From Cryomorphaceae bacterium 1068 (lineage in GTDB: Bacteria > Bacteroidota > Bacteroidia > Flavobacteriales_D > Cryomorphaceae), in NCBI GenBank assembly GCA_027214385.1, contig JAPVXR010000014.1, positions 1-64,000 of the forward strand: DNA of 64,000 nt, written 5' to 3'. Position numbers and translations under genes: made by a program. The notes beneath the pieces are model-generated. The model was given only the letters and a program-made list of their open reading frames with translations, made no database searches and had not been told where the DNA came from. Shown here one piece after another: positions 8,604-18,180 of the stretch (positions are counted from its first letter, which is position 1; each line of letters opens with the position of its first letter).

Positions 8604-11600
8604 TTGGGCCTATTTTTTTTCGATAGCAAGGATTTTCAATCAGGCCGTTTGGCCTTCCGGCAATATTATCTCCTTTTTCTATTTCTGCTTCTTCTTTCAT
8701 TTTCGGCGAAAAGCCAGAGCTACCATTTCAGAAACTTTGGCATCTCTGATGGTCTTATTTCCAATAATCTGGAGTCGGTTGTTCAAGACAGCTTGGGTTT
8801 TATCTGGATTTCGGGAGAGTTGGGATTGAGTCGATACGATGGCTCTTCTTTCACTCATTACTACAGTGAGGTAGGAGATTCTGCATCGCTCATGAACAAG
8901 AGCGCGGGGAATATGTATGTGGACGAGAAGGGCAGACTTTGGATTGGTATGAGGCAAGGAGGCTTGGCACGGTACCTTCCGGAAACGGATAATTTTAAGA
9001 ATTACCCGGTGGCAAAAGCTGATTCGGGCGAAATCTATTTATCGGCTACTTATTACTTTACGACGGATGCAGAAGGAAGCCTAATCATCCGCACCGTAGA
9101 CCAGATGACTTTTCGCTACAGCGAAGAGGAAGATATTTTTGAGGAGTATTCACCTTGGAGCGAAATCAAGACCGATGAATCTACCCCGCCATATCCTGTT
9201 TATTTCGATTCAGATTCTCGTTTTTGGCTATCAACTCTTATAAATGGAAGGCGGTATTTAAAAGCATTTAACGAATCAAATGTGGATTCCACCAATGCAG
9301 GTTTTCGTGTTCACGGTTTTGTGAACTGCGCCGTTGAGGCACCCGAGGGAGTCCTTTGGATCGGAACATGGGGAGCTGGCCTGTACCGATACGATATCAA
9401 GACCGACTTAGCTTCGAGGTATTTTCCAAGTGAAAGTGCGGATAGTTTGCCGGGCAGTGTTATAGAGGATTTGGAACTTGACAAAGACGGAAATCTTTGG
9501 ATTGCGACTGAACAAGGTTTGGCTTTGGTAGAGAGCGAAGTCCTTAAAGGAAACGGAAAAGGCGTTGCCTTTATTCGACCTGTTAGCTCGGCTACAGGGA
9601 GGAGTTTGAACGAAAGTTTCAAAGAAATACTTTGTGACACGGGAGGAAGGCTCTGGTTTGCATCACCCTCGGGAGGTCTTTATCTCCATGACCCGCGGTC
9701 AATGCCTTACAGAGTCATCACATTGCAGAAAGGTAAGAGTCAGGAGCCTGTGATTGTTCGCTCTGTTTATGACATAGAAGATTCTGATGGTCTTCAGTGG
9801 TATGCCTTGACAGACAGTGTGCTTCGTTATGATCCGAAAACAGAAGAACAAGCGATTATCGATCTCAACTACAGTGAAAAGCCCGAAGGAGGATTAAAGA
9901 CCGTTACGAATCTTTCCATGGCTGCGGATGGCCGAATCATGGTGACATATCAAGGTGGAACATTCGTGCTCCTGGATCCGATTACGCTGGATCAGGAATA
10001 CTTTCCCTATGATGATAAATCCATTGTTCCCAGAGGAGTTCTGAACACTTATCGCGATTCCCGAGGGGCACTTTGGGTCTCAACCTACCGTGGAGTTTTG
10101 CGCCATCCCGGTAGCGACTTGATGGAATTCGACACCATTGTAACAAACTTTGACGGCCGAGAAATCATCGAAGATCAAAGCGGTATAATTTGGGTGGGTT
10201 CATGGAATCAAGGAGTAGTGCGAATTGATCCGAATACACTTGAGATCAAAAGATTTGATCCCACACGATTTGATGATACCGGTTTGATGGGAAGCGACGC
10301 CCAAAATTTAGTGTTGAGCATGGATGGCAGGCTGTGGACACTCACTTCAAAAGGACTGAACGTTTACGATCAAGAAAAGGATCGATTTGAATTTCTTGAC
10401 CCATCTGCCAATAATGAACTACAGTTGACCGATTGTTTCACTATTGATCATCAAGGAAACGTCTGGTTTAGCTCGCTTAAAGGCCTCTATCATTGGAGGC
10501 GAAAAACCAAAAAGGTGATGTTTTTGGACGAGGATTACGGTTTGCCTCAAACTGAGTTTTATGAAATAAGATCAGGTTCTGACGGAGACATTTATGTTTC
10601 AACGGGTATTGGATGTCTTCGTTTTGATCCTAATCAAGTTCCCGATCCTGTCTCTCCCGGTGAGGTGCTTTTTACGACATTACTTGTAGAGAGCGAAAGC
10701 GGGGAAACCAAACAGAGCTTACTCGGGATAAAAGAATTTCAGATTTCTTATCGCGAAAATTTTGTTGAAATTGACTTTGCACCGCTCAACTTCGATTTGG
10801 ATGGAAAGATCAATTACGAGTACATGCTCGACGGTGGTTCGGGAGTTTGGGTGGATATCAAGCAAGAAACCAAGGTCAGCTTTTTGGATATACCGCACGG
10901 GGATTACGAGCTGAAGGTGAGAGGCAGAAATGATTGGGATGAATATGGGCCGGTATCGAGTATCTCTTTTCAGGTGAGTCCACCATGGTGGTTTTCGAAA
11001 ATCGCCATATTTGGTTATTCGTTCCTTTTGGTTTTGGTTGTTCTGCTTTACAATCGATTCAGAACAACTCAGCTGCTGCGCAGACAGAAAAAGCTAGAGC
11101 TCATTGTTGAAGAAAGAACGGAACAAATTACGCTCGAGCGCGACCGATCGGAATCGCTTTTGCTAAATATCCTTCCCTCGGAAATAGCAGAGGAGTTAAA
11201 ACACAGCGGACAAGCTCAAGCGAAAAAGATTAATCACGTAACCGTATTATTTACAGATTTTAAAGGGTTTACGAAGTATTCTGAAAAGGTAAGTCCCGAA
11301 TCTTTGGTTCGAGATTTACACGAGAGCTTTACTGCCTTTGACGAAATCATGGTCAAACACGGCGTAGAAAAAATAAAGACCATCGGCGATGCTTACATGG
11401 CAGCGGGTGGATTGCCGACTCCCAATGAAACTCATGCTCAAGATGTGCTGGCTGCTGCGTTTGAAATTCGAGATTTCATTGAAGCGGGAAAGGCAAAAAA
11501 AATCGCGAATGGGTTACCGTATTTCGAAATTAGAATAGGAATTCACACAGGGCCGGTTGTTGCGGGAATCGTAGGAGTGAAAAAGTTCAGTTACGATATT

Positions 11601-11786
11601 TGGGGCGATACGGTAAATACAGCTTCGCGCATGGAGAGCAGCGGCCATGAAGGAAAGGTGAACATCTCTCAAACAACCTATGAATTGGTTAAGGCGATGA
11701 GCGACTACACGTTTGAGTCGCGTGGAAAGATCAAAGCAAAAGGAAAGGGAGAGATGGAAATGTTTTTTGTTGAACGGGTGAATTAG
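8604..11786 (+). CDS. Propeller-sensor class III adenylate cyclase
   Basis: A signal peptide (about 18-37) precedes a two-component-regulator propeller of roughly 650 residues with many W-I/V-G or W-F-S strand motifs (LGFIWISGELGLSRYD, GRLWIGMRQGGLARY, GVLWIGTWGAGLYRYD). A Y_Y_Y domain (about 715-785), one TM helix (about 798-818), a coiled coil and a class III nucleotide cyclase domain (about 878-1060) follow. Metal-binding aspartates are in LFTDFKGFT and TIGDAYM. The base-selecting pair is Lys in EKIKTIGDAYM and Asp in YDIWGDTVN, the adenylate rather than guanylate cyclase pattern, and the transition-state Asn and Arg are present (NTASR). Start is uncertain: the frame has only TTG (8604 or 8649) ahead of the signal peptide. 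The cyclase replaces the histidine kinase normal for this sensor. Confidence 0.9.
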   Translation: MGLFFFDSKDFQSGRLAFRQYYLLFLFLLLLSFSAKSQSYHFRNFGISDGLISNNLESVVQDSLGFIWISGELGLSRYDGSSFTHYYSEVGDSASLMNKSAGNMYVDEKGRLWIGMRQGGLARYLPETDNFKNYPVAKADSGEIYLSATYYFTTDAEGSLIIRTVDQMTFRYSEEEDIFEEYSPWSEIKTDESTPPYPVYFDSDSRFWLSTLINGRRYLKAFNESNVDSTNAGFRVHGFVNCAVEAPEGVLWIGTWGAGLYRYDIKTDLASRYFPSESADSLPGSVIEDLELDKDGNLWIATEQGLALVESEVLKGNGKGVAFIRPVSSATGRSLNESFKEILCDTGGRLWFASPSGGLYLHDPRSMPYRVITLQKGKSQEPVIVRSVYDIEDSDGLQWYALTDSVLRYDPKTEEQAIIDLNYSEKPEGGLKTVTNLSMAADGRIMVTYQGGTFVLLDPITLDQEYFPYDDKSIVPRGVLNTYRDSRGALWVSTYRGVLRHPGSDLMEFDTIVTNFDGREIIEDQSGIIWVGSWNQGVVRIDPNTLEIKRFDPTRFDDTGLMGSDAQNLVLSMDGRLWTLTSKGLNVYDQEKDRFEFLDPSANNELQLTDCFTIDHQGNVWFSSLKGLYHWRRKTKKVMFLDEDYGLPQTEFYEIRSGSDGDIYVSTGIGCLRFDPNQVPDPVSPGEVLFTTLLVESESGETKQSLLGIKEFQISYRENFVEIDFAPLNFDLDGKINYEYMLDGGSGVWVDIKQETKVSFLDIPHGDYELKVRGRNDWDEYGPVSSISFQVSPPWWFSKIAIFGYSFLLVLVVLLYNRFRTTQLLRRQKKLELIVEERTEQITLERDRSESLLLNILPSEIAEELKHSGQAQAKKINHVTVLFTDFKGFTKYSEKVSPESLVRDLHESFTAFDEIMVKHGVEKIKTIGDAYMAAGGLPTPNETHAQDVLAAAFEIRDFIEAGKAKKIANGLPYFEIRIGIHTGPVVAGIVGVKKFSYDIWGDTVNTASRMESSGHEGKVNISQTTYELVKAMSDYTFESRGKIKAKGKGEMEMFFVERVN

Positions 11787-11793
11787 AAACACT

Positions 11794-12597
11794 CTACTCC
11801 AAGAGATCCTTTGCAGATTGCTTTTGCTTCTTGAGGCGTCTCTTCTTGTTCAATCCCAAAGCAAGAGGAACTAAGGCATAAACAGAGCCCGAGTAGGCAG
11901 AAGCCGTTCCACCGAATACCAAAACAATACTCATTGAAAGTACTGAAATCATTACGAGAATCGAATAGCTCTGAATGAAGGTTTTGGTTTCATAAATTTC
12001 TGTCTCGTTCAAATCGAGAGATTCCTTTTTTCTCAAAGCATGCACATGCATCAAACCCAAAAGGAGATAGATGAAGAAAAGCCCCAGTCCGAATCTAATC
12101 ATGATGTTCTCCCACTCGGGTGTGGTAAGGTTTGATTCGTTCAGTTTGGAGAGCGCAAGTTGGAGCGCTTCAGAGCTGTCGCCCATTTCTATTTTCACTC
12201 GGGCGTAAAGCGAAGTGCCCAAATAGGAAAATAAATACTTTAGCGGATAGATATAGAAAAGGAGGAGAAAGAGAAATAGGAAGGTCAAGGTTTTGGTAAG
12301 CCTGTCCTGCATCCCATAATACAGAAAGAAGTTATTGTGGTTATTCCAAATTCCCAATAGTAAAAGGATACAAAAGATAAATCCGCTGAATCCGTACATG
12401 GAAGCTTCAAGCTCTACGTAGTTTGTCGGAACTTCTGAAGCGATCACCAAAAGGGTAATGGAAAATCCAAAAACGGCATCCGTGAGGTTTTCAAGCCGAC
12501 TGGTTATGATTCCTCTATATCGAAAGCCAGTGGCCGAAACTTTTTGTCTTCGCTTGTAAGATTTCGATAGCATTAAATCTGTTTTTCTGTTTATCAC
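11794..12597 (-). CDS. TMEM175-like (DUF1211) membrane channel family protein
   Basis: The N-terminal signature RLENLTDAVFGFSITLLVI (about 30-48) matches the first helix of the TMEM175/DUF1211 family, where an F/L-S/T-D motif lines the potassium pore. About six membrane spans follow, ending in a short basic tail (NKKRRLKKQK). Family members are potassium-permeable channels; whether this one conducts is inferred. The start is either GTG 12597 or ATG 12573 (MLSKSYKRRQK). It sits 16 bp after the universal stress protein gene, so cotranscription is likely, a pairing consistent with a stress or ion-homeostasis role. Confidence 0.7.
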   Translation of the reverse strand: MINRKTDLMLSKSYKRRQKVSATGFRYRGIITSRLENLTDAVFGFSITLLVIASEVPTNYVELEASMYGFSGFIFCILLLLGIWNNHNNFFLYYGMQDRLTKTLTFLFLFLLLFYIYPLKYLFSYLGTSLYARVKIEMGDSSEALQLALSKLNESNLTTPEWENIMIRFGLGLFFIYLLLGLMHVHALRKKESLDLNETEIYETKTFIQSYSILVMISVLSMSIVLVFGGTASAYSGSVYALVPLALGLNKKRRLKKQKQSAKDLLE

Positions 12598-12613
12598 TTA
12601 AAGCCGACCTGCC

Positions 12614-13435
12614 CTATTCCGAAACCAACAGAATGGAGATTCCTTTCTCATTATTGATAAGGTTTTCTCGATCTACCGAGGAAATAAAGGAAAGGTTTCC
12701 GCTATCATTAGCCATTACAGCGATCATATCTGCACCCATCGTTTCGGCGTATTTTATGGTTTGGTTCGCAAATCCTACCGAAAATTGAGTCATGTCTTCC
12801 CTAACTCGCTCGGTAGATATTCCTTCCTGATTGAAAAATTCTTCTGCCTTATCAATGTTTTTATGGATGCTTTTACTGATTTCCGCCGCAGGTCTATTGA
12901 CCGAGTAAAAATGGACATCTGCATTAAAATGACTCGCCAGCATCGCTACTGCATTTACCTTATTCTCGAAGTTTTCGTGCCCACCGTGAGGGAAAATGAT
13001 GCGGCTGATCCCAGACTTAACGTCTACCACATCAGGAACAGTCAAAACAGGAGCGGGAGAGCGCTCTGCTATTTTTAGTGCATCGGCCCCGAAAAGTTTT
13101 TGTCTGAGCCCCCTTGTGCCGTGAGTTCCCATTACTACCAATTCAATTTCGGGCTCAGAAGCAACAGATGGAATTGTCGTTAAAATACTTCCTTCTTCAA
13201 TACGGTAATTTGCTTTTACAGCGTGCCGCTCTATAGCGCTTTTGCACAATTCATCGAGGTACTCCTCTAATTGATCGAAAGTTTTGTCTTTTTCTTTGAG
13301 AAGTTTTTCCGTTGATCCACCTTTGATATGAAGGAGCTCAATCTCTTGATTGCCTACTGATGATACTTGACAAGCGAGTTCAAATGCATTTTCTGCAGCG
13401 GAAGAAAAGTCGGTGGGAACTAAAATTTTGCTCAT
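12614..13435 (-). CDS. Universal stress protein with two Usp domains
   Basis: Begins MSKILVPTDFSSAAENAFELA, the usual UspA beta1-alpha1 opening. The first domain (about 1-140) ends with VVMGTHGTRG then LFGADALKIAERSPAPVLTVP, the Usp nucleotide-binding loop pattern (G-x2-G-x9-G-A here rather than G-S/T). The second domain (about 150-273) is more divergent and keeps DMIAVMANDSGNLS and ISILLVSE without an obvious glycine loop, so it probably does not bind ATP. Tandem Usp proteins of about 270-280 aa are common in Bacteroidota. The gene is first in a likely two-gene operon with the TMEM175-like gene. Confidence 0.9.
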   Translation of the reverse strand: MSKILVPTDFSSAAENAFELACQVSSVGNQEIELLHIKGGSTEKLLKEKDKTFDQLEEYLDELCKSAIERHAVKANYRIEEGSILTTIPSVASEPEIELVVMGTHGTRGLRQKLFGADALKIAERSPAPVLTVPDVVDVKSGISRIIFPHGGHENFENKVNAVAMLASHFNADVHFYSVNRPAAEISKSIHKNIDKAEEFFNQEGISTERVREDMTQFSVGFANQTIKYAETMGADMIAVMANDSGNLSFISSVDRENLINNEKGISILLVSE

Positions 13436-13569
13436 GGAAGGTGTATTTCAGTGCTAAATGTGCAAACTTTTTTTCAATCAAATGACGAATTGATTGCTAG
13501 AGAATTGCGTTGGAAAATGAAACTATTAACTTAGGCACTGAGTTTAGTAAGTGACGACTCAAATTTGGA

Positions 13570-14145
13570 ATGACAAAATACAACCACATTTACGACAGAA
13601 TCTTCAAAAAACTTGAAGAAAATCTGGATCCGAACTTGACTTACCACAACTTGGAGCATACCAATTTGGTGCTCAATTGGGCGCGAGAAATTGCGAAAAC
13701 CGAGGGTGTCAATAAGCGCGAGTTAGCACTCATCGAAATAGCAGCACTTTATCACGACTGCGGGTTTCTTGTCTCTCGAGAAGAACACGAAAAGCGTGGT
13801 TGCGAATTGGCCAGAGCTGATTTGGCCGACGAGGATTTTAGCCATGAAGAGATAGAATCCGTCTGCGGGATGATTATGGCGACAAAGATTCCTCAAAATC
13901 CCACCAACCAGTTGGAAAGGGTTTTGGTCGATGCCGACTTATATTATTTAGGCACTGACGATTATGATAAATATTCGAGTTTTCTCTACCAGGAATTAAA
14001 GTACTTCAATCCTTCATTGACTGATGAGGAGTGGAAACAGATCCAAATCAAGTTTCTCGAAACCCATCAATACACCACAGACTTCGCCAAGAACAATTTG
14101 GAACCCGCCAAGAAGGTACATCTAGAAAGAATTAAAAAATCATAA
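13570..14145 (+). CDS. HD-domain metal-dependent phosphohydrolase
   Basis: The HD-superfamily ligands are visible: His in TYHNLEHT (about 25-30), the HD doublet in ALYHDCGF (about 62-66) and a late Asp in LVDADLYYLG (about 117-120). The length of 191 aa and the arrangement match small Bacteroidota HD proteins of unknown substrate; possible activities are nucleotide or cyclic-nucleotide phosphohydrolysis. The pseudouridine synthase gene follows by only 8 bp, implying a two-gene operon. Confidence 0.8.
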   Translation: MTKYNHIYDRIFKKLEENLDPNLTYHNLEHTNLVLNWAREIAKTEGVNKRELALIEIAALYHDCGFLVSREEHEKRGCELARADLADEDFSHEEIESVCGMIMATKIPQNPTNQLERVLVDADLYYLGTDDYDKYSSFLYQELKYFNPSLTDEEWKQIQIKFLETHQYTTDFAKNNLEPAKKVHLERIKKS

Positions 14146-14153
14146 CCAGAATC

Positions 14154-15041
14154 ATGAATACCTCCAATACTGAAACGGTTGGGCACGGAGACAATGATTT
14201 TAAATTTAACTGCCTTGAAGAGCACTTAGTACCGTGTACTCCTCAAATGCGTCTGAGCGACTACGCCGTCTCCAAATTCGAGTCTTTACCCTCGCGCAAA
14301 AGCGTAAAAAAAGCTATTAAAAGAGGGCTACTTTTGGTCAATGGAGAGGTGTCTGAAACAGGCCATTGGGTGAAGAAAGGAGAAGTTCTCACCGTAATTT
14401 ACGATGAAACGGTTAGGCCTATTTACGAAAGAACCATCGAGGTACTTTATCAAGATGATCATCTGGCGGCGGTTCAAAAACCTGCCGATATTCCCGTAAG
14501 CGGAAACTCTTTTCGTACACTGCAAAATTCGCTTTCATTCAATTTAGAGCCTTCCTCTCAAAAAGATGCCTTAGCAGTTCCTCGTCCCGTTCATCGGCTG
14601 GATCGCTTGACGGGAGGTGTTATTTTAATTGCAAAAACATTGAGCGCAGCAGCGCATTTGGGTAGTCAATTCGAAAATAGAACGGTAGAAAAGACCTATT
14701 TCGCGTGGGTTTCGGGATTGATTGAATCTCCCTTGATTCTTGAGGAACCTATTGATAAAAAAGAAGCAATTACCGGGATATTGCCTCTGAGGAGTTTGAA
14801 ACACCGACGGTTCTCTGAACTAACATTAGTAGAAGCCAAACCAAAGACAGGTAGACGAAATCAAATAAGAATACATCTATCAGAAGCTGGTTATCCCATC
14901 TTGGGCGACCTTAATTTCAATGGGCTAAAGTCGGGAAAGGGTCTATTCCTATTTGCCAAGAAGATCAGTTTCGTTCACCCAAAGTCGAGTGAACAGATTG
15001 AAGTAGGAGCCAAGATTCCAAGGAAGTTCCAATTGACTTAA
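14154..15041 (+). CDS. RluA-family pseudouridine synthase
   Basis: An N-terminal S4-like RNA-binding segment (SRKSVKKAIKRGLLLVNGEVSETGHWVKKGE, about 48-80) precedes the catalytic domain. The catalytic motif is PVHRLDRLTGGVILIAKT, where the Asp of HRLDR is the nucleophile; the usual S of LDRxTSG is G here. Downstream landmarks are KTYFAWVSG and KTGRRNQIRIHLSEAGYPILGD (RxHQIRxH-type). It converts uridines in rRNA or tRNA to pseudouridine; the target base cannot be told. It shares a probable operon with the HD-domain gene. Confidence 0.88.
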   Translation: MNTSNTETVGHGDNDFKFNCLEEHLVPCTPQMRLSDYAVSKFESLPSRKSVKKAIKRGLLLVNGEVSETGHWVKKGEVLTVIYDETVRPIYERTIEVLYQDDHLAAVQKPADIPVSGNSFRTLQNSLSFNLEPSSQKDALAVPRPVHRLDRLTGGVILIAKTLSAAAHLGSQFENRTVEKTYFAWVSGLIESPLILEEPIDKKEAITGILPLRSLKHRRFSELTLVEAKPKTGRRNQIRIHLSEAGYPILGDLNFNGLKSGKGLFLFAKKISFVHPKSSEQIEVGAKIPRKFQLT

Positions 15042-15042
15042 T

Positions 15043-16263
15043 CTATGCGCTAGCCTTTTGCAATGCGCTTTCTTGAGTTTTTTTATATGCCGACGGAGAT
15101 TGGCCCGTCTGTTGTTTGAAGACTCGATTGAAACTCGTTTTAGATTTAAATCCCGATTCGTAAGCGAGCGCCAAAAGTGTGAGGTGAGCATATGAATGGT
15201 CCATCAACTTTTCCTTAAAAGCGGCCACACGGTAGCTGTTGACGAAGTCATAAAAATTTGTCTCTAAATGTTTGTTCAGCAACTCAGAAAGCCTCTTATC
15301 TGTTAGGTCGATTCTGTTGGCTAAATCACTGAGAGCTAAGCTTTCATCCAAATAGGGGTGTTCAACTTCCATGACCTCTATCAATTGAATCTCAGCTTCT
15401 TTGGCCTGTTTTTCGCTAAAAAGGGAATCTGCTGAAGTAATTGATTTTGAAGAGCTAGGTTGCTGTTTTTCCAAAAGAAAATCTGGCAATAGAATCTTAG
15501 CCTGCACAGTGCCCTTGTAACCCAAAATGGCAAAGAATGCGATAAGAAGGATAGCAATAATAAGTCCTGGATTCAGAACCAACTCCACAGGCGGATAGAT
15601 CAATTCGTAAATGGAAAGCAGTGAATCTGTCAGGACGATGATTCCTATGCCATAAACGAGTGTTTTGCACCAACTCAAATCTTCTATGCCCAAAGTCGAA
15701 AAGCTTTGCTTCACCAAGCCTTCTGTCTTTTGCACTTCTCGATAAGCTAGGTATGCGTAAAAAATCAAGAAGGCATTTTCGACAAGATTGGTGAAGTCTG
15801 CTATGTCAGCAAGAACCTGACTGTAGTCAGGAAACCAGTTTTGAAAGATTAAATTAAGACCTAAAGGAAGGCTAATGAGTATCCAATTCACAAGGTAGGG
15901 GGTGAGTTGGATCAGGTAGGGTCTTATGAATTTCGATTTTTCCTCCCGCAAAGACTTCACGAAAAAAAGCAGACTTGGCCCAAGAAGGAAACCCATTCCT
16001 TGCCCAAAGATTATTGCTATACCGGCCAGTACACCTGCGCGATGCATAAATGCGTAGTAATAGAGCGCGAAGAAAAATCCCGATGCAAAAAAGAGTGCGG
16101 GGAGTTTGCCTGAAAAGGTTATTCGTGTCTTCAGGATAAAAAATACCATCAATGCAGCGAGTGTCATACCCGCTACCAAAATAAAATTGATAAGCATCTG
16201 GAGGTTTTCCATCCGCCAAAAGTCGAAACGAATTTCGTGAGGGCCAAATGCGAATTCCTCCAT
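15043..16263 (-). CDS. Seven-TM membrane protein with AraC-type HTH
   Basis: The N-terminal part has seven or so membrane helices (starting MLINFILVAGMTLAALMVFF), a linker follows, and an AraC/XylS domain closes the protein (about 300-400: LSDLANRIDLTDKRLSELLNKHLETNFYDF is its first HTH region, and FKSKTSFNRVFKQQTGQSPSAYKK the second). This 7TM-AraC layout is common in Bacteroidota and suggests a membrane-bound transcription regulator answering an envelope signal. The open frame runs to 16494, but that extension overlaps the upstream gene and its terminator, so ATG 16263 (or 16212) is the likely start. Confidence 0.85.
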   Translation of the reverse strand: MEEFAFGPHEIRFDFWRMENLQMLINFILVAGMTLAALMVFFILKTRITFSGKLPALFFASGFFFALYYYAFMHRAGVLAGIAIIFGQGMGFLLGPSLLFFVKSLREEKSKFIRPYLIQLTPYLVNWILISLPLGLNLIFQNWFPDYSQVLADIADFTNLVENAFLIFYAYLAYREVQKTEGLVKQSFSTLGIEDLSWCKTLVYGIGIIVLTDSLLSIYELIYPPVELVLNPGLIIAILLIAFFAILGYKGTVQAKILLPDFLLEKQQPSSSKSITSADSLFSEKQAKEAEIQLIEVMEVEHPYLDESLALSDLANRIDLTDKRLSELLNKHLETNFYDFVNSYRVAAFKEKLMDHSYAHLTLLALAYESGFKSKTSFNRVFKQQTGQSPSAYKKTQESALQKASA

Positions 16264-16278
16264 TTTAGGATTTTTATG

Positions 16279-16307
16279 AAAAGGCCTCGACACGAATTGC
16301 CGAGGCC
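16279..16307 (-). terminator. Terminator after the SBBP-repeat gene
   Basis: GGCCTCG (16283-16289) pairs with CGAGGCC (16301-16307). On the minus strand the stem is followed by TTTTC. It separates the SBBP gene from the AraC-type gene. Confidence 0.7.
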
Positions 16308-16333
16308 CTAGCTCTAAACTTGCAGGTTTGATA

Positions 16334-17995
16334 TTAATTCTTGATGAATTTGGCTGATCGGAATCCATCCACTTGAAAAAGATACAGTCCCTTAGCGAGG
16401 TCGTGAATATTGACACGTTCACTGATGAGAATTCCTTGTCGAACGGTTTTTCCCAGTGCATCAACAATACGGAAATGAGTTCCTGAAAGCCCATTTACGG
16501 CAATCGATTCCTTAGCTGGATTTGGGTATAGACCAATCTCAGGTAATTCTTCGTTACTCACTGACACTGGGCTTGGCGATAGCTTAATAAGGTAACTGTC
16601 TCTGAATGCTACAACGCTAACGTTATCTGCAGCGTCAGGATCAGGATTGATATCTACCGTATTTTGATAGGCAGCACTCAAGTAAATATTCCCCTCTGAA
16701 TCGGTATCAACACCGTGATGCTCGGTAAAATTTGAACCGCCAAAATTTGCTGCGTAGATCAGTTCGCCGTCAGAATTGAGCAATGTAACAAAGGCATCAA
16801 AGGGCTCACTTGACTCTTTAGCCAACAAGAATGCTTCATCGGAAGGGTCAAAATCGACTTCTCCCCCAAAGTATCCTGCGAGAACAACATTCCCGTTAGG
16901 ATCTGTATTGACATCATATGCATTTTGAAAATTGAGACCTTGGAAGGCTGCAGCCCACAATACATCACCAAAAGCATCTATCTTCACAACAAAAGCATCT
17001 TCGAATTCAAGCGAAGTGATGGGCGAGTCAAAACCTGTGGAGAATGATCCTGTGAATGAACCTGCTGCAAGGGCATTTCCATCTGAATCAATCGCGACAT
17101 CATAAGCTGTTGCACTTCCTACTCCTCCAAAAGTCGCGGCGTAAACAAACTCGCCGTCAGTGTTTAACTTGAGCACAAAGCTATCTGAACTGCTGATAGG
17201 AGTGCGCTCTTCTACTGATGGGCTCGGGTCAAAATCAACTGTACTCGAAAAAGGTCCTGTTAGGAAAACGTCGCCTTCAGGGCTTACATCCATTCCCAGG
17301 AGAAGTTCCTGTTGAGCCCCGCCAACATTATAGGCCCAGACGAATTGACCGTTTCCGTCTAATTTTACGACAAATGCATCTTGACTCCCGTTTGAGGTCA
17401 ATTCAAACTCGCCTTCTCCCGGATCGTAGTCACCTGTAGAAGAGAAGTATCCACCTATGTATACATTACCGTCGTCATCTGTCCCGATTGAAACCGGTTC
17501 TTCGTAAGCAGGACTTCCCATGCTTACTGCCCAGATCAGCTGGCCTTGAGGACTAAGTTTCAATGCAAAAATATCTTCAGCACCTAATGAGGTCAGTTCA
17601 AAAGTTTGATCGGACGGATCAAAATCCACTGTTTCTTGGTACACTCCTGTCAAATAAATATTTCCTTCACCGTCTACTTCTATTCCTGTGCCATAATCAA
17701 AAAATTCACCTCCAAAACCGAAAGCACCGACCAGATTTCCGTCTGGATCAACTTTCTGTATGAATATGTCGAAGAAACCATTTGAAACCAGAATGCTTTG
17801 ATTTTCCATTGGGTCAAGATCTGCAGTGTCGGTGAAATATCCCGTAGTGTAGACATTCCCCGCGTCATCAACGGCCATAGCACGGACAACATCATCGCCG
17901 ACTCCGCCAAAGGATCCTCCCCATTGATAGGTTTGCCCAATTGCAGTAATACTGCCAATAAAAAATGTGATTAAGAGTAGTTGAATTCGTTTCAT
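16334..17995 (-). CDS. SBBP-repeat (beta-propeller) secreted protein with T9SS tail
   Basis: A signal peptide (MKRIQLLLITFFIGSITAIGQ) is followed by about eight repeats of the SBBP type, each with the pattern D-xx-GNVYxxGYF then DFDP then DAFVxKLxxxGxxxWAxxxGG (for example DDDGNVYIGGYF and DPNGNVVLAGYF). The C-terminal 75 residues form a T9SS type A sorting domain (LYPNPAKESIAVNG ... LAKGLYLFQVDGFRSAKFIKN). The protein is therefore predicted to be secreted and surface-attached with a propeller fold. Function is unknown. It has its own terminator and is monocistronic. Confidence 0.9.
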   Translation of the reverse strand: MKRIQLLLITFFIGSITAIGQTYQWGGSFGGVGDDVVRAMAVDDAGNVYTTGYFTDTADLDPMENQSILVSNGFFDIFIQKVDPDGNLVGAFGFGGEFFDYGTGIEVDGEGNIYLTGVYQETVDFDPSDQTFELTSLGAEDIFALKLSPQGQLIWAVSMGSPAYEEPVSIGTDDDGNVYIGGYFSSTGDYDPGEGEFELTSNGSQDAFVVKLDGNGQFVWAYNVGGAQQELLLGMDVSPEGDVFLTGPFSSTVDFDPSPSVEERTPISSSDSFVLKLNTDGEFVYAATFGGVGSATAYDVAIDSDGNALAAGSFTGSFSTGFDSPITSLEFEDAFVVKIDAFGDVLWAAAFQGLNFQNAYDVNTDPNGNVVLAGYFGGEVDFDPSDEAFLLAKESSEPFDAFVTLLNSDGELIYAANFGGSNFTEHHGVDTDSEGNIYLSAAYQNTVDINPDPDAADNVSVVAFRDSYLIKLSPSPVSVSNEELPEIGLYPNPAKESIAVNGLSGTHFRIVDALGKTVRQGILISERVNIHDLAKGLYLFQVDGFRSAKFIKN

Positions 17996-18180
17996 GCAAG
18001 TCTGTTTTTTGTTTTCGAAAAATTAAGAGATGCAATATCACTCAACTACTAGTTTGGAACGCCCCATTGGAAGCAATGAACCAATTAAATACTAAAGACA
18101 GAATGATACTGTTCTCTTTTTCAGTATGCTATGTGTCTTTGAGAATTATCAGAAATATTTTGAAAATTGGTTCTGAAAGC

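Noticed and set aside
11794-12597. Ordinary transporter for the DUF1211-like protein
   Set aside because: The N-terminal helix pattern matches TMEM175-like channels; I saw no transporter signature.
16264-16494. N-terminal extension of the 7TM-AraC gene
   Set aside because: It overlaps the SBBP gene's coding end and terminator and adds a non-hydrophobic leader before the first TM helix.
16334-17995. CRISPR-like or tandem DNA repeats
   Set aside because: The repeats are protein-level SBBP units with diverged DNA, not regular spacer arrays.
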